This document shows positions 10,750 to 18,973 of a stretch of DNA of 30,656 bases, piece after piece. Each line of letters opens with the position of its first letter. The first letter of the stretch is position 1. A program made the position numbers and the translations under genes. This stretch comes from Methanobacterium sp. (GTDB lineage Archaea; Methanobacteriota; Methanobacteria; Methanobacteriales; Methanobacteriaceae), in assembly GCA_012838205.1 (NCBI GenBank), contig DUPR01000006.1:1-30656 (forward strand), read 5' to 3'. The notes beneath the pieces were generated by a model. That model did no database searches and was not told where the DNA came from. It saw only the letters and a program-made list of their open reading frames with translations.

Positions 10750-11586
10750 ATGCAGATAAAGGACATAATGTCAGAGGAAATACACTTCATACAAGTACCA
10801 GGAAATCGTGGCAATGCACTGGAACTAATGCGAGAAAAAAACGTATCAGGATTACCTGTTGTTAAAAAAGGAACCAAAAAACTAGTAGGCATATTAACCC
10901 GAACTGATCTAGTAGAAAACCCAGATGAAGAACAAATTGCTCTTATAATGACTCGAGAAATGATAACTGTAGGTCCTGAAGATGATATAGGGGACGCTGC
11001 CCGAAAAATGACAGAAAATCATATTCGAAGAGTGCCTGTTGTTGATAAAGAAGAATTAGTAGGATTAGTGACTGCCTCAGATCTCATTAACAAAGCTTTG
11101 TGGAAAATGGATATCAGCGATCCTGCAGAAAAATATATGCTCCGCAGCGTACCTACCACATGGGAAAGAACTCCCCTTAAAGTAGCCTTTGAAATTATGC
11201 GTTACTTTAACTTAAAAGTAATTCTGGCACTTAGTAATGAAGGAAAACCATCAGGCATTCTTACTGAAACTGATTTTTTAGATGAAAGTGAAGTTGTGTC
11301 CGAACAGACTGTGCATAACACATCAGTTGGTACAGAAGGGGATAAATGGTCATGGGATAGTAAGAACGTTCTTTATGTGATTAAAAATCATCTACAATTC
11401 TCTGATAAAGAGGTGAAAGATGTTGCAACCAGTGACCTAGCCATAGTCACCACCAAAACTGCTGTGAAAGACTGTGCCAGTAAAATGCGTCAAAGAAAAA
11501 TTGAACAAATGCCAGTTATTGACGTAGAAGGTGAATTAGTTGGATTGATAAGGGCAAGTGACCTCATTAAATCCATTATTCCTTAG
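10750..11586 (+). CDS. Four-CBS-domain protein
   Basis: The 279-residue protein consists almost wholly of four CBS repeats (about residues 2-58, 65-118, 125-182 and 225-279). Each has the pattern DIMxxx...A...M.......PVV....LVGILT..DL. CBS pairs bind AMP, ATP or SAM and act as energy or ligand sensors, and no catalytic domain is attached. A linker of about 45 residues with a [16 protein letters not shown] segment separates repeats three and four. The start is set at the ATG at 10750, which has GGTGA five bases upstream; a TTG at 10726 and an ATG at 10735 are in frame but lack a proper site. It probably regulates an unlinked partner, which is not identifiable here. Confidence 0.88.
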   Translation: MQIKDIMSEEIHFIQVPGNRGNALELMREKNVSGLPVVKKGTKKLVGILTRTDLVENPDEEQIALIMTREMITVGPEDDIGDAARKMTENHIRRVPVVDKEELVGLVTASDLINKALWKMDISDPAEKYMLRSVPTTWERTPLKVAFEIMRYFNLKVILALSNEGKPSGILTETDFLDESEVVSEQTVHNTSVGTEGDKWSWDSKNVLYVIKNHLQFSDKEVKDVATSDLAIVTTKTAVKDCASKMRQRKIEQMPVIDVEGELVGLIRASDLIKSIIP

Positions 11587-11600
11587 GTTGGACGGTTAAA

Positions 11601-12038
11601 ATGTCTGAAAAAACATTTATTCCCCAACCAATTCTTAAAATAAAATCAGATCCTGAAATTATTCGTGTTGTGGGCAAAAAAGGAGGAGATGTATCTATAC
11701 AAGATATAAACCTCCAATTTATTATGGCAACACTGTGGTGGGAGGGAAATCCTCAACTAGAAACTTTCTTCAACATAATGGAACTAACTATAAAAAGAGC
11801 CTTGCAAGAGGTCCATCCTCATGAGAAACTTGTTTTAGATTACACTTACACTGCCAACGACACCCTGGAAGATGCGTCTGAGATCATGGTAGAAATTGAA
11901 AACGTTGAAGCTGATGGTGAAGTTTTAAAAGTGGAAGGAGATATAATCGTCCTATCAGGAAATGATGACCGGGGATTCTTTAAAAAATTAACATCCTTCA
12001 GACGCAAGGTTCAAAAAAATATACACCAAGAAATTTGA
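11601..12038 (+). CDS. Conserved hypothetical protein
   Basis: I do not recognise this 145-residue protein. It is soluble, with no signal peptide, membrane helix or Cys motif. It reads as an alpha/beta domain: an N-terminal beta-rich part, a Trp pair (ATLWWEGNP, about 48-56), an amphipathic helix ([18 protein letters not shown]), alternating strands ending in [10 protein letters not shown], and a basic tail. It starts 14 bases after the CBS-protein gene on the same strand, so the two are likely co-transcribed. A T-rich run (12070-12087) follows and may end the transcript, facing the convergent LarE-like gene. Confidence 0.6.
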   Translation: MSEKTFIPQPILKIKSDPEIIRVVGKKGGDVSIQDINLQFIMATLWWEGNPQLETFFNIMELTIKRALQEVHPHEKLVLDYTYTANDTLEDASEIMVEIENVEADGEVLKVEGDIIVLSGNDDRGFFKKLTSFRRKVQKNIHQEI

Positions 12039-12097
12039 ATATTTATAATCATTAACTGAATATTCTAATTTTTATACCATTTTTTTTTAAATATAAT

Positions 12098-13156
12098 TTA
12101 TTTCAGCCTTCGTATGCATGGTAAAATTCTTATTAACAAATTTTGAGCTTCTTTTTGGTCTTTAACCCTTCTGGCAACTATTTTGCCCTTGTCAAATATT
12201 GTTATAGTTATTCCATTAACTTCCAATATGGCTACGCCCATTTTAGGGGAACATTTCACTTTACCCAGATTTCCAAGTTCGTGGCAAGTTTCAGGAATGT
12301 TTAAAGTGTATGGAAGTTCAGTTTCCAACATTATCCTATTTTTCTCATCTTTACATGGCTTATAAACAACCATTTCCATCCCTGAATCATCAGTACTAGA
12401 AATATTCATTGTCACCTTTTTAAAACCAACAGCCTTAAATTCAGAAACCAAATAATTTAATAAGTCCTTATCAAGGAGTTTATTAACATTTTTAACTTCA
12501 ATAAGTGCTATTCCATCATTATCTCTCACCCTAACCACATCAAGACCAGTTAAATTGCTTATTATATTCTCAGCATATCTAATGCGATTAATTTTTGAGG
12601 TAGTAATCGTTTGTCCTGTAGGGATTCTAGTGGCTAAACAAGTGGTTGATGGATTATATTCAACATTCATGTCTTGTAGAATAGTTCTCACATCCTTATC
12701 AGTGAAACCAATGTTAACCAGAGGTGTTTTAATGTTTTTTTCTATATTCACCATTATTCCTGGCCGGTCTTCAAATAGATCAGTTATGTTTGTTCCATCA
12801 ACAATAAAATCATAGTGATAATTTGATGCCATTTCCTCCAGTTTCTGGTAAATTTTATTTTTGCAAATGTAACAACGATTTGAAGAATTTGTTTTAAATT
12901 TAGAGTCTTTTAAAAAGTCATTTATTATTGTATGGTGTTTTATCCCAATTTTTTCAGCAATCTGTTCTGCTTTCTGGATAAATTCTGCAGGCATAACACC
13001 ATTATCCACTGTCACTGCCAGAGCATCTTTAGCCTCATTTTTTGCAACGAAAGCCAGTAATGTGCTGTCTGCACCTCCAGAAAAAGCTATAATAACCTTT
13101 TTATCCTTGAAAAAGGCCTTTAAATCATCTATTTTTCTTTGGATCTCCATATCCAT
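12098..13156 (-). CDS. LarE-like PP-loop sulfur transferase with C-terminal extension
   Basis: The 352-residue protein has an N-terminal adenine-nucleotide alpha-hydrolase (PP-loop) domain with SGGADST (26-32). It is followed by the RCYICK pair (C95, C98) and PSTTCLATR with C173, the position of the sacrificial Cys of LarE (CLASR). LarE enzymes activate a substrate with ATP and donate sulfur. The CxxC plus third Cys arrangement is what I would expect of the 4Fe-4S-dependent LarE type rather than the single-Cys sacrificial type (inference). The LarE core normally ends near 270 residues. Here about 80 more residues follow, with C291, C302 and a strand pattern (GVAILEVNGITITIFDKGKIVARR) that I cannot name. 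It lies six bases downstream of tfuA on the same strand, which suggests a role in sulfur delivery for thioamide formation in methyl-coenzyme M reductase. Confidence 0.82.
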   Translation of the reverse strand: MDMEIQRKIDDLKAFFKDKKVIIAFSGGADSTLLAFVAKNEAKDALAVTVDNGVMPAEFIQKAEQIAEKIGIKHHTIINDFLKDSKFKTNSSNRCYICKNKIYQKLEEMASNYHYDFIVDGTNITDLFEDRPGIMVNIEKNIKTPLVNIGFTDKDVRTILQDMNVEYNPSTTCLATRIPTGQTITTSKINRIRYAENIISNLTGLDVVRVRDNDGIALIEVKNVNKLLDKDLLNYLVSEFKAVGFKKVTMNISSTDDSGMEMVVYKPCKDEKNRIMLETELPYTLNIPETCHELGNLGKVKCSPKMGVAILEVNGITITIFDKGKIVARRVKDQKEAQNLLIRILPCIRRLK

Positions 13157-13162
13157 ATATTA

Positions 13163-13807
13163 TCACTGAACTAATTTTTTAATATATTTTAAAACCTTTT
13201 TTGCATCTTCTGCCTTGATGTCGATCCCCTCAACGTCCAGATATGTTTCGAGTTTTTTGATTTTTTCCTTTTCCAAGCCAGATTCACTGAAAACACGCAT
13301 ATAATTTCTTTGAGGATAATATATTTTTTTAGCAGTTTCATTTAGCACTTTAAGATCATAATTTGTGATAATCCCTCTTTTTGCAGCAATCTGAAAATTG
13401 TAACTCATACTTACCAGAGCCTCTGATAACAGTTCATGGGTTACTGGATCAAAAACAATGGCCACTTCGTCATCAGATTCTATTTTTCCATCCTTATAAC
13501 TTTTATATACCTCCCCTATTCCAATCATTCCCGCATAATCTAGTTCAGTAGCTCTTAACGCACCCATGCTGGATCCTCCTATAACTGTAATCCCTAATTT
13601 TAGGGCTCGAAGTATTTCTCGGTGGGAAACTGCGGGTTTATAGTGGAAAACTCCATCAATGATAGCAATGACATCAGGAGGATGGTTTAATAATGCATCT
13701 ACGTCACCCCTTGCAACAGGAGGATGATAATCAGCACTTAATATTCCGCGAGCATCATTTAAAGAAAGAGAAGGTCCGAGAAACACTATAATTCTTTTTT
13801 GATCCAT
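13163..13807 (-). CDS. tfuA: TfuA-like protein, McrA-glycine thioamidation
   Basis: This 214-residue protein matches the TfuA core family. Its conserved parts are [12 protein letters not shown] near the N-terminus, a [20 protein letters not shown] segment, and the central motif [15 protein letters not shown]. In methanogens TfuA works with a YcaO enzyme to convert a backbone glycine of McrA into thioglycine; biochemical work on other TfuA proteins points to handling of a protein-bound sulfur donor. No ycaO is in this window. GGTG lies five bases before the ATG. The LarE-like gene follows within six bases, so the two form an operon. The protein is cytosolic and intact. Confidence 0.88.
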   Translation of the reverse strand: MDQKRIIVFLGPSLSLNDARGILSADYHPPVARGDVDALLNHPPDVIAIIDGVFHYKPAVSHREILRALKLGITVIGGSSMGALRATELDYAGMIGIGEVYKSYKDGKIESDDEVAIVFDPVTHELLSEALVSMSYNFQIAAKRGIITNYDLKVLNETAKKIYYPQRNYMRVFSESGLEKEKIKKLETYLDVEGIDIKAEDAKKVLKYIKKLVQ

Positions 13808-14016
13808 ATCAACACCATTATCCCTATTTATTACTTCTATTTATTTAGATAAGTTTTTTTTTTTGGGTGAAGAAATAGGTTAAAGAAAAATTGAAAATGA
13901 AACTCGAAAAAAGGGATATGAAATAATATGAGTTTTTAAGGATAAATAAGGCAATGAAAATAATAAATCATGTATTTAATGCCTAATCATGTTTTTGGAG
14001 GCTATTTATGATTTAT

Positions 14017-14496
14017 TTAATGGATGGTAAAATCATTAATTGTGTGATTAGTTTCATTTTGGGATAATTCATTGTGCAATTTAATTATTCGAGGGATTGA
14101 AGGATGGTTTTTGCCAAGTTTCTTCTGCCATTTTTCAATAACAAAGTCCAATTCAACCTCACGTGTCCCATGTATGAGGTTATCCGCATGGGCCACCAAT
14201 TTTTCCTCAAGAGTAATAGGCAGATAATCAATGGCAGGCAATCCAATTAGTTCAGCTTCTTCTTTGGTTATCCCCGCACCTATATGTCTTTCAACAATTT
14301 TCACGATTTCGGGTGGAACACCATTAAATCTAAGAATATTAGCCCCAACAATAGCATGTTTTACTCCGTTAGTCTTGGAACGACCCACATCATGGAGCAT
14401 GGCACCGGCTTTAACCAAATCCAGATCCACATTTGATCCAAATCTAGATGCTAAATCAGTTGCTTTTAGCATTACTGCTTTTGAGTGTTCAATCAC
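14017..14496 (-). CDS. HD-domain phosphohydrolase, probable N-terminal frameshift
   Basis: This small HD-superfamily metal-dependent hydrolase of 159 residues from a GTG start has the motifs MLHDVGRS (H and D metal ligands), KHAIVGA, ERHIGAG and VAHADNL. The substrate is unknown; related archaeal proteins are annotated as HDIG-type hydrolases. Homology seems to begin upstream of the GTG: the same frame reads [17 protein letters not shown], which matches the usual opening of the family, but it has no start codon. An ATG at 14533 (MPSLK) is one base out of frame, and removing one A from the A-run complementary to 14518-14521 would join the two. So the gene is either frameshifted, affected by a sequencing error, or re-started at GTG 14496. 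No ribosome binding site precedes the GTG. Confidence 0.72.
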   Translation of the reverse strand: MIEHSKAVMLKATDLASRFGSNVDLDLVKAGAMLHDVGRSKTNGVKHAIVGANILRFNGVPPEIVKIVERHIGAGITKEEAELIGLPAIDYLPITLEEKLVAHADNLIHGTREVELDFVIEKWQKKLGKNHPSIPRIIKLHNELSQNETNHTINDFTIH

Positions 14497-14713
14497 GAAA
14501 GCATGACAATTGTATTCTTTTAAGACTTGGCATGAATGAAATTGACTATATTGACTCAGAAATATCCAACCTCAATTTCTTTTTTTTTGGATAATATTAT
14601 TTTGAGAATTTTCTAAAAACGATACACCAGAAGATATCAATAATAGATGAAAATAATCAAAAATCAACTTTAAAAAACTAAAAATTCGGAAGAAAAAATA
14701 TTTAAGGAAAAAA

Positions 14714-15199
14714 TTAGCTCATTCTTTCCTTTAATTGTTTTAATTCAGTTATTATTGATGAATTATCCTGAAACTCCATGTTTATGTTACAATCGGGGCA
14801 TATGAAATTTCTTTCTGATGCTTCTTCAAAATTATAGCGACAACCATTGGGACATACAAAGAACATATTTTCTTCTTCATATTCCAAAGATTGATGTATT
14901 TCTTCAGAAAACTTTTCGAACTTCTGAGAAATAATTTCAGCTATTTTTTCCTCTTCAAATCTCCAACTGTAAGTATACCATTGAGTTTCTGGATCCTTAC
15001 TTCGTTTATAGCTGGCAACTCCAGCATCATATAACTTGTATAAAATTCGTCTAACAATATTTAGTCTAATTTCAGTTTCTTCAGCTATCTCTTCATCAGT
15101 GTTTTTGCCATTTAATAAACATTGGATAATGGGGATGCTGTTCTCATGGTCCTTGGTAACATCAATGAGAATTTCCTGCACATTAGGATCTTTAAGCAT
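14714..15199 (-). CDS. tfe: Transcription initiation factor E, alpha subunit (TFE)
   Basis: From the ATG at 15199 this is 161 residues: a winged-helix domain ([34 protein letters not shown]), a dimerisation-like helix rich in charged residues, and a zinc ribbon with C116, C120, C134 and C137. TFE helps open the promoter in the RNA polymerase pre-initiation complex. This start leaves about 34 residues before the TDEEI helix, as in other archaeal TFEs. It has GGAGG seven bases upstream. A second in-frame ATG at 15268 also has a perfect GGAGG and would add 23 residues that partly repeat the N-terminus ([13 protein letters not shown] against [11 protein letters not shown]). That upstream GGAGG lies in a CTCCG/CGGAG hairpin (15276-15288). 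Either or both starts may be used. Confidence 0.9.
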   Translation of the reverse strand: MLKDPNVQEILIDVTKDHENSIPIIQCLLNGKNTDEEIAEETEIRLNIVRRILYKLYDAGVASYKRSKDPETQWYTYSWRFEEEKIAEIISQKFEKFSEEIHQSLEYEEENMFFVCPNGCRYNFEEASERNFICPDCNINMEFQDNSSIITELKQLKERMS

Positions 15200-15338
15200 C
15201 GCAGTTCCTCCTTCATGTTTCGAGATTTTTAAGAGCTCTTGTATTTCAGGATCATTTAATTTAAGCATTCTATACCTCCGATACGGAGAGGTACTAATAT
15301 ATCTATAAAATTGATAGGTCAAATCAAGCCATGCTAAT

Positions 15339-15490
15339 TAATTTCACACCCGCTTCGGCGTAAATTAGCTGCCTATAATTTTTAAAGCTAAAATATCTCT
15401 CTCCGCCCCTAATAAGACCCCTTCGTGCATGTCAATAAAATCCACGGTTAAGCTAGTGTTCATTGAGGTAAAGCTATATTATGGGTGTCA
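15339..15490 (-). other. Structured intergenic island, candidate ncRNA or leader with a 32-codon ORF
   Basis: This stretch upstream of TFE is visibly richer in G and C than the A/T-rich DNA around it. On the minus strand a hairpin at 15339-15367 pairs TAATTT-ACGCC with GGTGT-(G)-AAATTA around a six-base loop. One G-U pair there becomes an A-C mismatch on the plus strand, which favours minus-strand RNA. ACACCC (15346-15351) is also complementary to GGGTGT (15483-15488), which would close the whole element. TTAGCT/AGCTAA (15365-15391) is a further inverted repeat. A minus-strand ORF of 32 codons (ATG at 15463, TAA at 15365) fills much of it but has no ribosome binding site and no homologue I know. 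It may be a ncRNA, a leader of tfe, or chance structure. Confidence 0.35.
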
Positions 15491-15593
15491 AAAATATCTT
15501 GGGTTAATTGATTATATGAGCCAGATAGTATTTATATTTTTTTAATTAATCTTTATTCGAAAAAAATCCAGTTTGAAAATCATTTTTGTGTAA

Positions 15594-16487
15594 TTAATTA
15601 GATTTTCGAACGATTACAGCTGGCATATGAGTTATAGAGTTCAATTTTTCCACAGTAATACCATTTAGGTTTCCATCAGAAAGTTTTTGCATGTCGTAAA
15701 CAGTTTCCATGTTACTTTCATGGTTTTTCTGACATTCCTCTGCAGCTACAGCTATCTTCATAATATTTTCAATTTTATGGGGTTGAGAAATTGCCAAGGG
15801 GGTGGGTCCAATTATTTTACCAACCCGACCCAATAAATATCCAAAAATGCCCATATTATTTTTTATTTGGGGAATAGAAATAGGTAAAGAAGTAAACATG
15901 GTTTTTCTAATTTTGTACGTGGCATCAGTATCAATAATCATCACAGTAACTTTTTTACCACTTGTGTCTAAAATTTTTTTTTCCATTACTTCTGAAACAC
16001 TCTGAGGATCATGAGGTAGTAATGAAACAAGAGTGCCCGGTGCATTACTCAGATCCACTCCTGCTTCAGAAGCTGGTTTAAGGGCATGTTTCCACCCATA
16101 GTAATTTAATATAACTTCTTTGTGAGAACGAGCCTCCGGGGGAAGTTTTTTAAGGTTTTTAATTGTCCTTTTTTTTATACGCAGTATCGGACCGAAAATA
16201 TAGCCCCACAAATATTTAGACCATATCTCTGCCAGGAAATATGCACTGATAGATGGTTTAAATTCTGATTCATCAACTAATCTGCCCTGAGCTATTGATA
16301 ATGGTGTTTCAGAAACCACTAAAAAATCGTCATCTTTTAAAAATTTCACTGCACCTTCAATAATGACATCATAAGATCCACCCGGATTGATATAATCTGT
16401 TTTAATTGGTATGGTGGCTAAATTATTTTTTGATTCAAAATATTCAACATTCTTTGACTGGTGATCCTTATGATATTTATGATTCAT
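15594..16487 (-). CDS. F420-0:L-glutamate ligase-like protein (CofE paralogue)
   Basis: The 297-residue protein looks like a divergent member of the CofE family, which adds glutamate to F420-0 using GTP. The pattern [22 protein letters not shown], then [18 protein letters not shown], matches the CofE opening (PGDDL...DILVVA.K..SKAEGR). [14 protein letters not shown] and [11 protein letters not shown] match the LLPEDPD and VIITDTFGR segments. However, the KxxSKAEGR lysines and the GRPWR stretch that follow in true CofE are changed, so it probably ligates a different substrate or acts as a paralogue. There is no membrane segment. AGGAT sits close upstream of the ATG. It is the last gene before the structured island and lies 95 bases downstream of the FeS-protein gene, so it may belong to that operon. 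Confidence 0.65.
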   Translation of the reverse strand: MNHKYHKDHQSKNVEYFESKNNLATIPIKTDYINPGGSYDVIIEGAVKFLKDDDFLVVSETPLSIAQGRLVDESEFKPSISAYFLAEIWSKYLWGYIFGPILRIKKRTIKNLKKLPPEARSHKEVILNYYGWKHALKPASEAGVDLSNAPGTLVSLLPHDPQSVSEVMEKKILDTSGKKVTVMIIDTDATYKIRKTMFTSLPISIPQIKNNMGIFGYLLGRVGKIIGPTPLAISQPHKIENIMKIAVAAEECQKNHESNMETVYDMQKLSDGNLNGITVEKLNSITHMPAVIVRKSN

Positions 16488-16582
16488 TTTATCCTACAAT
16501 ACACTGGAAATCCTTGTTAAATGGGAAAAAAGTTTTTGATACTTTAATTGCATTAATGGCTAATGAAATACCATTTGCTCAG

Positions 16583-17275
16583 TCAATCATTTCCTTTGAC
16601 TGGAGGCGCCCATACTTTAAGGTCGATACCTTCAATAATAGCTTGTCTTCCTTCTAATTGAACAACCACACCAGAGTGGACTTTTTGCATCATACAGTGA
16701 TATGGTAAGAATCGGACTGTTTCTCCCACCCGAGGTAACTTTCCTTCGATAGTTCCCTGGAATCCTCCAACCATGCAAACTCCAATGTCTTTATATTCGA
16801 ATTCTGCTTCTGAATCAATGCGATGGCAAGGACCCACTAAATGAACTGTGATTAAGCCGTGATTTTCTTCCAGTACCTTGGCAAAATGAATTATAGGACA
16901 TCCTAAAGGGCGGTATCTTATTATTTCACCGGCTTTAATCTTTTCCCTAGTGAAGGGATATAATGTTTCCCTACATGATTCCTCTCCGTGAAGAGGTTTT
17001 AGGATAATATCAGCTTCATAATTATCCATAACTCCTATAATCTTCTTTTCATCAGGAATTACTTTGGTTTCCTTAAGTATTTCCTGAAGTTTAGCGAGAT
17101 CTTCTTGAAAAATCTCTTGATAAAGAAATCTGCACTTTTCAAGCTGGGTTCTACTTTTTAAAAGTGCTCCTGCAAATTCATCACATCGTGCATATCCGCA
17201 GATGCCACAGTTGTAGCCAGGAAGTAACATTAAAACTTTATTTTGTTGAGAAATATCAATGGAACCTTTGTTCAT
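16583..17275 (-). CDS. 4Fe-4S protein with corrinoid-protein-type FeS motif
   Basis: The 230-residue protein begins with a C-x2-C-x4-C-x16-C cluster motif (C23, C26, C31, C48 in [11 protein letters not shown]...C). This is the 4Fe-4S motif seen at the N-terminus of the corrinoid iron-sulfur protein of CODH/acetyl-CoA synthase and in related activators. The rest is a conserved domain with further Cys residues ([35 protein letters not shown]) and beta-rich segments ending in DLKVWAPP. I know no assigned function. The start is taken at the ATG at 17275 (GGTG five bases upstream) rather than the GTG at 17284. It follows the GTPase gene by about 20 bases, so the two almost surely work together. 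It looks like a redox or metal-centre accessory protein. Confidence 0.72.
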   Translation of the reverse strand: MNKGSIDISQQNKVLMLLPGYNCGICGYARCDEFAGALLKSRTQLEKCRFLYQEIFQEDLAKLQEILKETKVIPDEKKIIGVMDNYEADIILKPLHGEESCRETLYPFTREKIKAGEIIRYRPLGCPIIHFAKVLEENHGLITVHLVGPCHRIDSEAEFEYKDIGVCMVGGFQGTIEGKLPRVGETVRFLPYHCMMQKVHSGVVVQLEGRQAIIEGIDLKVWAPPVKGND

Positions 17276-17295
17276 TAAAAACACCTTAAAATGAA

Positions 17296-17997
17296 TTATT
17301 CTCCTTCATAACTTTGAAAACCATCTATACGGCGCAGTATACCCCGGTGATATTTCTTGTTAACCTTAGTTTCTCCAACACATAAAGTACAAACAGCCAG
17401 TGGTGCAGAATGTCTAAGTTTCTCCTGATCCAGAGATACTTCTTGGGATTTCAAAAATTCATCAGCTAATTCAGCACATCCCTGCCCACTCAAACCGTTA
17501 GCTTCTATTATTTTACAATCAGGATTTACTTCCAAAATCCTTTCCCGGAAGATTTCACGTTCTGCTTGTGATATCATGTCTCCTTTAGTGATTACTGCAA
17601 TATCTGCTGTGCTTAAGAATGGACCAACTTTTAGGGGTGTGTTAGGACCACTGGTGGCATCGATAACGCAGACTCCGAGAGAGTTTTCAGTAAAGGGTGC
17701 ACAACGGTGACATAAACCAGCAGTTTCAATTACCAATAGTTCTGCTTGGTTTTCATCAGCCCAATTTATCATTTCTTCCAAATTGTAAATTGCGTAGTGA
17801 TCGGGGCACATGTCCATGGATAGCCCCACTTTAGTGGGAATATTTATTTTGGCAAATTTTCGATCATCATCAGTATAAAGACAATCGATTTTTACTACTG
17901 CTGATTTCAATCCCATTTCATTTATGTTTTGCAACGCATGTATTAAAACCGCAGTTTTCCCAGAACCCGGTGTTCCAGCCACAATAACCATTCTCAT
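17296..17997 (-). CDS. SIMIBI-class NTPase (HypB/CooC-like) with Cys motifs
   Basis: This 233-residue P-loop protein has a Walker A GTPGSGKT (8-15), a Walker B-like LLVIETAG (87-94) and a guanine-specificity-type TKGD (137-140), the order found in the HypB/UreG/CobW metallochaperone GTPases. Distinctive Cys pairs follow: C96-x2-C99 just after Walker B (GLCHRC) and C203-x2-C206 near the end (VCTLCVGE), with single Cys at 39, 64, 110, 161 and 174. Such proteins load metals or reactivate corrinoid or Ni enzymes. The Cys set implies metal or FeS binding. GGTGAT precedes the ATG at correct spacing. The FeS-protein gene follows closely. It is a strong candidate for a metal-centre maturation factor, but its client is unknown. 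Confidence 0.78.
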   Translation of the reverse strand: MRMVIVAGTPGSGKTAVLIHALQNINEMGLKSAVVKIDCLYTDDDRKFAKINIPTKVGLSMDMCPDHYAIYNLEEMINWADENQAELLVIETAGLCHRCAPFTENSLGVCVIDATSGPNTPLKVGPFLSTADIAVITKGDMISQAEREIFRERILEVNPDCKIIEANGLSGQGCAELADEFLKSQEVSLDQEKLRHSAPLAVCTLCVGETKVNKKYHRGILRRIDGFQSYEGE

Positions 17998-18196
17998 TAA
18001 AAATCACCCTTTTAATAACTATATCAATTTATTCTTTTTCCTAAATTAATTTTTAAGTAAATATAATTACATTTGTTGATTAGATTCTTTAGAATTTATT
18101 AATAATGTCATGAAAATAAGTTCATTCCTTGATAAAAATTATTTCAGATTCCATTTTAATTGATTTACTTCACACTGATTTTTTTAAGGATTTTTC

Positions 18197-18973
18197 TTAT
18201 AAATCTAAATTTTTTAGGTCAATGTCATCAATAACTTCACCGTTACGTACTTGATCACGTAAACTCAACATTAATCCATCAATTTTATTTAATTTTTGTG
18301 ACAAAGCCTTTTCTTTCCCAGTAGTTCCCACAACTGATTGCATTCCACCATTTTTCATGACAATTCTCTTATCAGTCATAAGTGCAAGCACAGGATCATG
18401 AGTTACTACCATGACAATTTTTCCATGGCCAGCAAGTGCTTCAAGGGCGTCATGTTTCCGTATTCCTGCATTTTCAAGTTCATCAATGAGAACAATAGGT
18501 GAATTACTTATTATGGCAACATCGGCTACCATTAAAGCTCTTGATTGTCCACCACTCAGGATTGTCAAGTCATGCTCCTTTTTTATGGGTTCCCCTGTTA
18601 GAGTGTTTGCTAATTCAACCACAGCATTTACACATTTACTGTGAGCTCCACGACATTTAGCATGCAAACTTAAAAAGTCGCCAACAGTCATGTCCGCAAG
18701 GAAGTTCATATTTTGAGATAATTGAGCCACCATCTTTTTTCTAGGGTTGGTTCGATCCTCGTAGCTGGGTGCTTTACCATTGACCAAAATTTTTCTCTTG
18801 GAGAATGTATCTTCCTGGGAAAGCTGTTCAATATCACCTATTAGAGAGCTTTTTCCGCTTCCGGTTGGGCCCACAACTCCAAATATTTCGCCCTTTTTTA
18901 TTATGACCTTATTTACTGGTTCGGGATTTCCTAGCTTATCAAAACCCCCCATTATTGTTATTTCTTCAATCAT
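18197..18973 (-). CDS. Orphan soluble ABC-type ATPase
   Basis: The 258-residue protein is a full ABC nucleotide-binding domain: Walker A GPTGSGKS (35-42), Q-loop near QLSQN (84-88), signature LSGGQ (139-143), Walker B IVLIDE (160-165) and the switch His (THDP, H192). There is no membrane partner gene nearby and no transmembrane helix, so it is probably not a transporter. Two Cys (C107, C114) lie in the helical subdomain. The ATG overlaps the comA stop by four bases (ATGA), which indicates translational coupling to coenzyme M synthesis. It resembles in kind, though not by any sequence I can vouch for, the ABC-type A2 factor that helps activate methyl-coenzyme M reductase. A 199-base gap separates it from the GTPase gene. 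Confidence 0.8.
   Translation of the reverse strand: MIEEITIMGGFDKLGNPEPVNKVIIKKGEIFGVVGPTGSGKSSLIGDIEQLSQEDTFSKRKILVNGKAPSYEDRTNPRKKMVAQLSQNMNFLADMTVGDFLSLHAKCRGAHSKCVNAVVELANTLTGEPIKKEHDLTILSGGQSRALMVADVAIISNSPIVLIDELENAGIRKHDALEALAGHGKIVMVVTHDPVLALMTDKRIVMKNGGMQSVVGTTGKEKALSQKLNKIDGLMLSLRDQVRNGEVIDDIDLKNLDL

Noticed and set aside
14008..14067. 19-codon plus-strand ORF with a good GGAGG site antisense to the end of the HD gene
   Set aside because: Too short and compositionally unremarkable; GGAGG can arise by chance and there is no promoter or conservation evidence.
15268..15322. Upstream extension of tfe to 15322
   Set aside because: The extra residues ([15 protein letters not shown]) have no family counterpart and cover the promoter and hairpin; no ribosome binding site precedes that start.
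18197..18973. ABC ATPase as part of a transporter
   Set aside because: No permease or binding-protein gene is adjacent and the gene is coupled to comA; treated as a soluble ABC ATPase instead.
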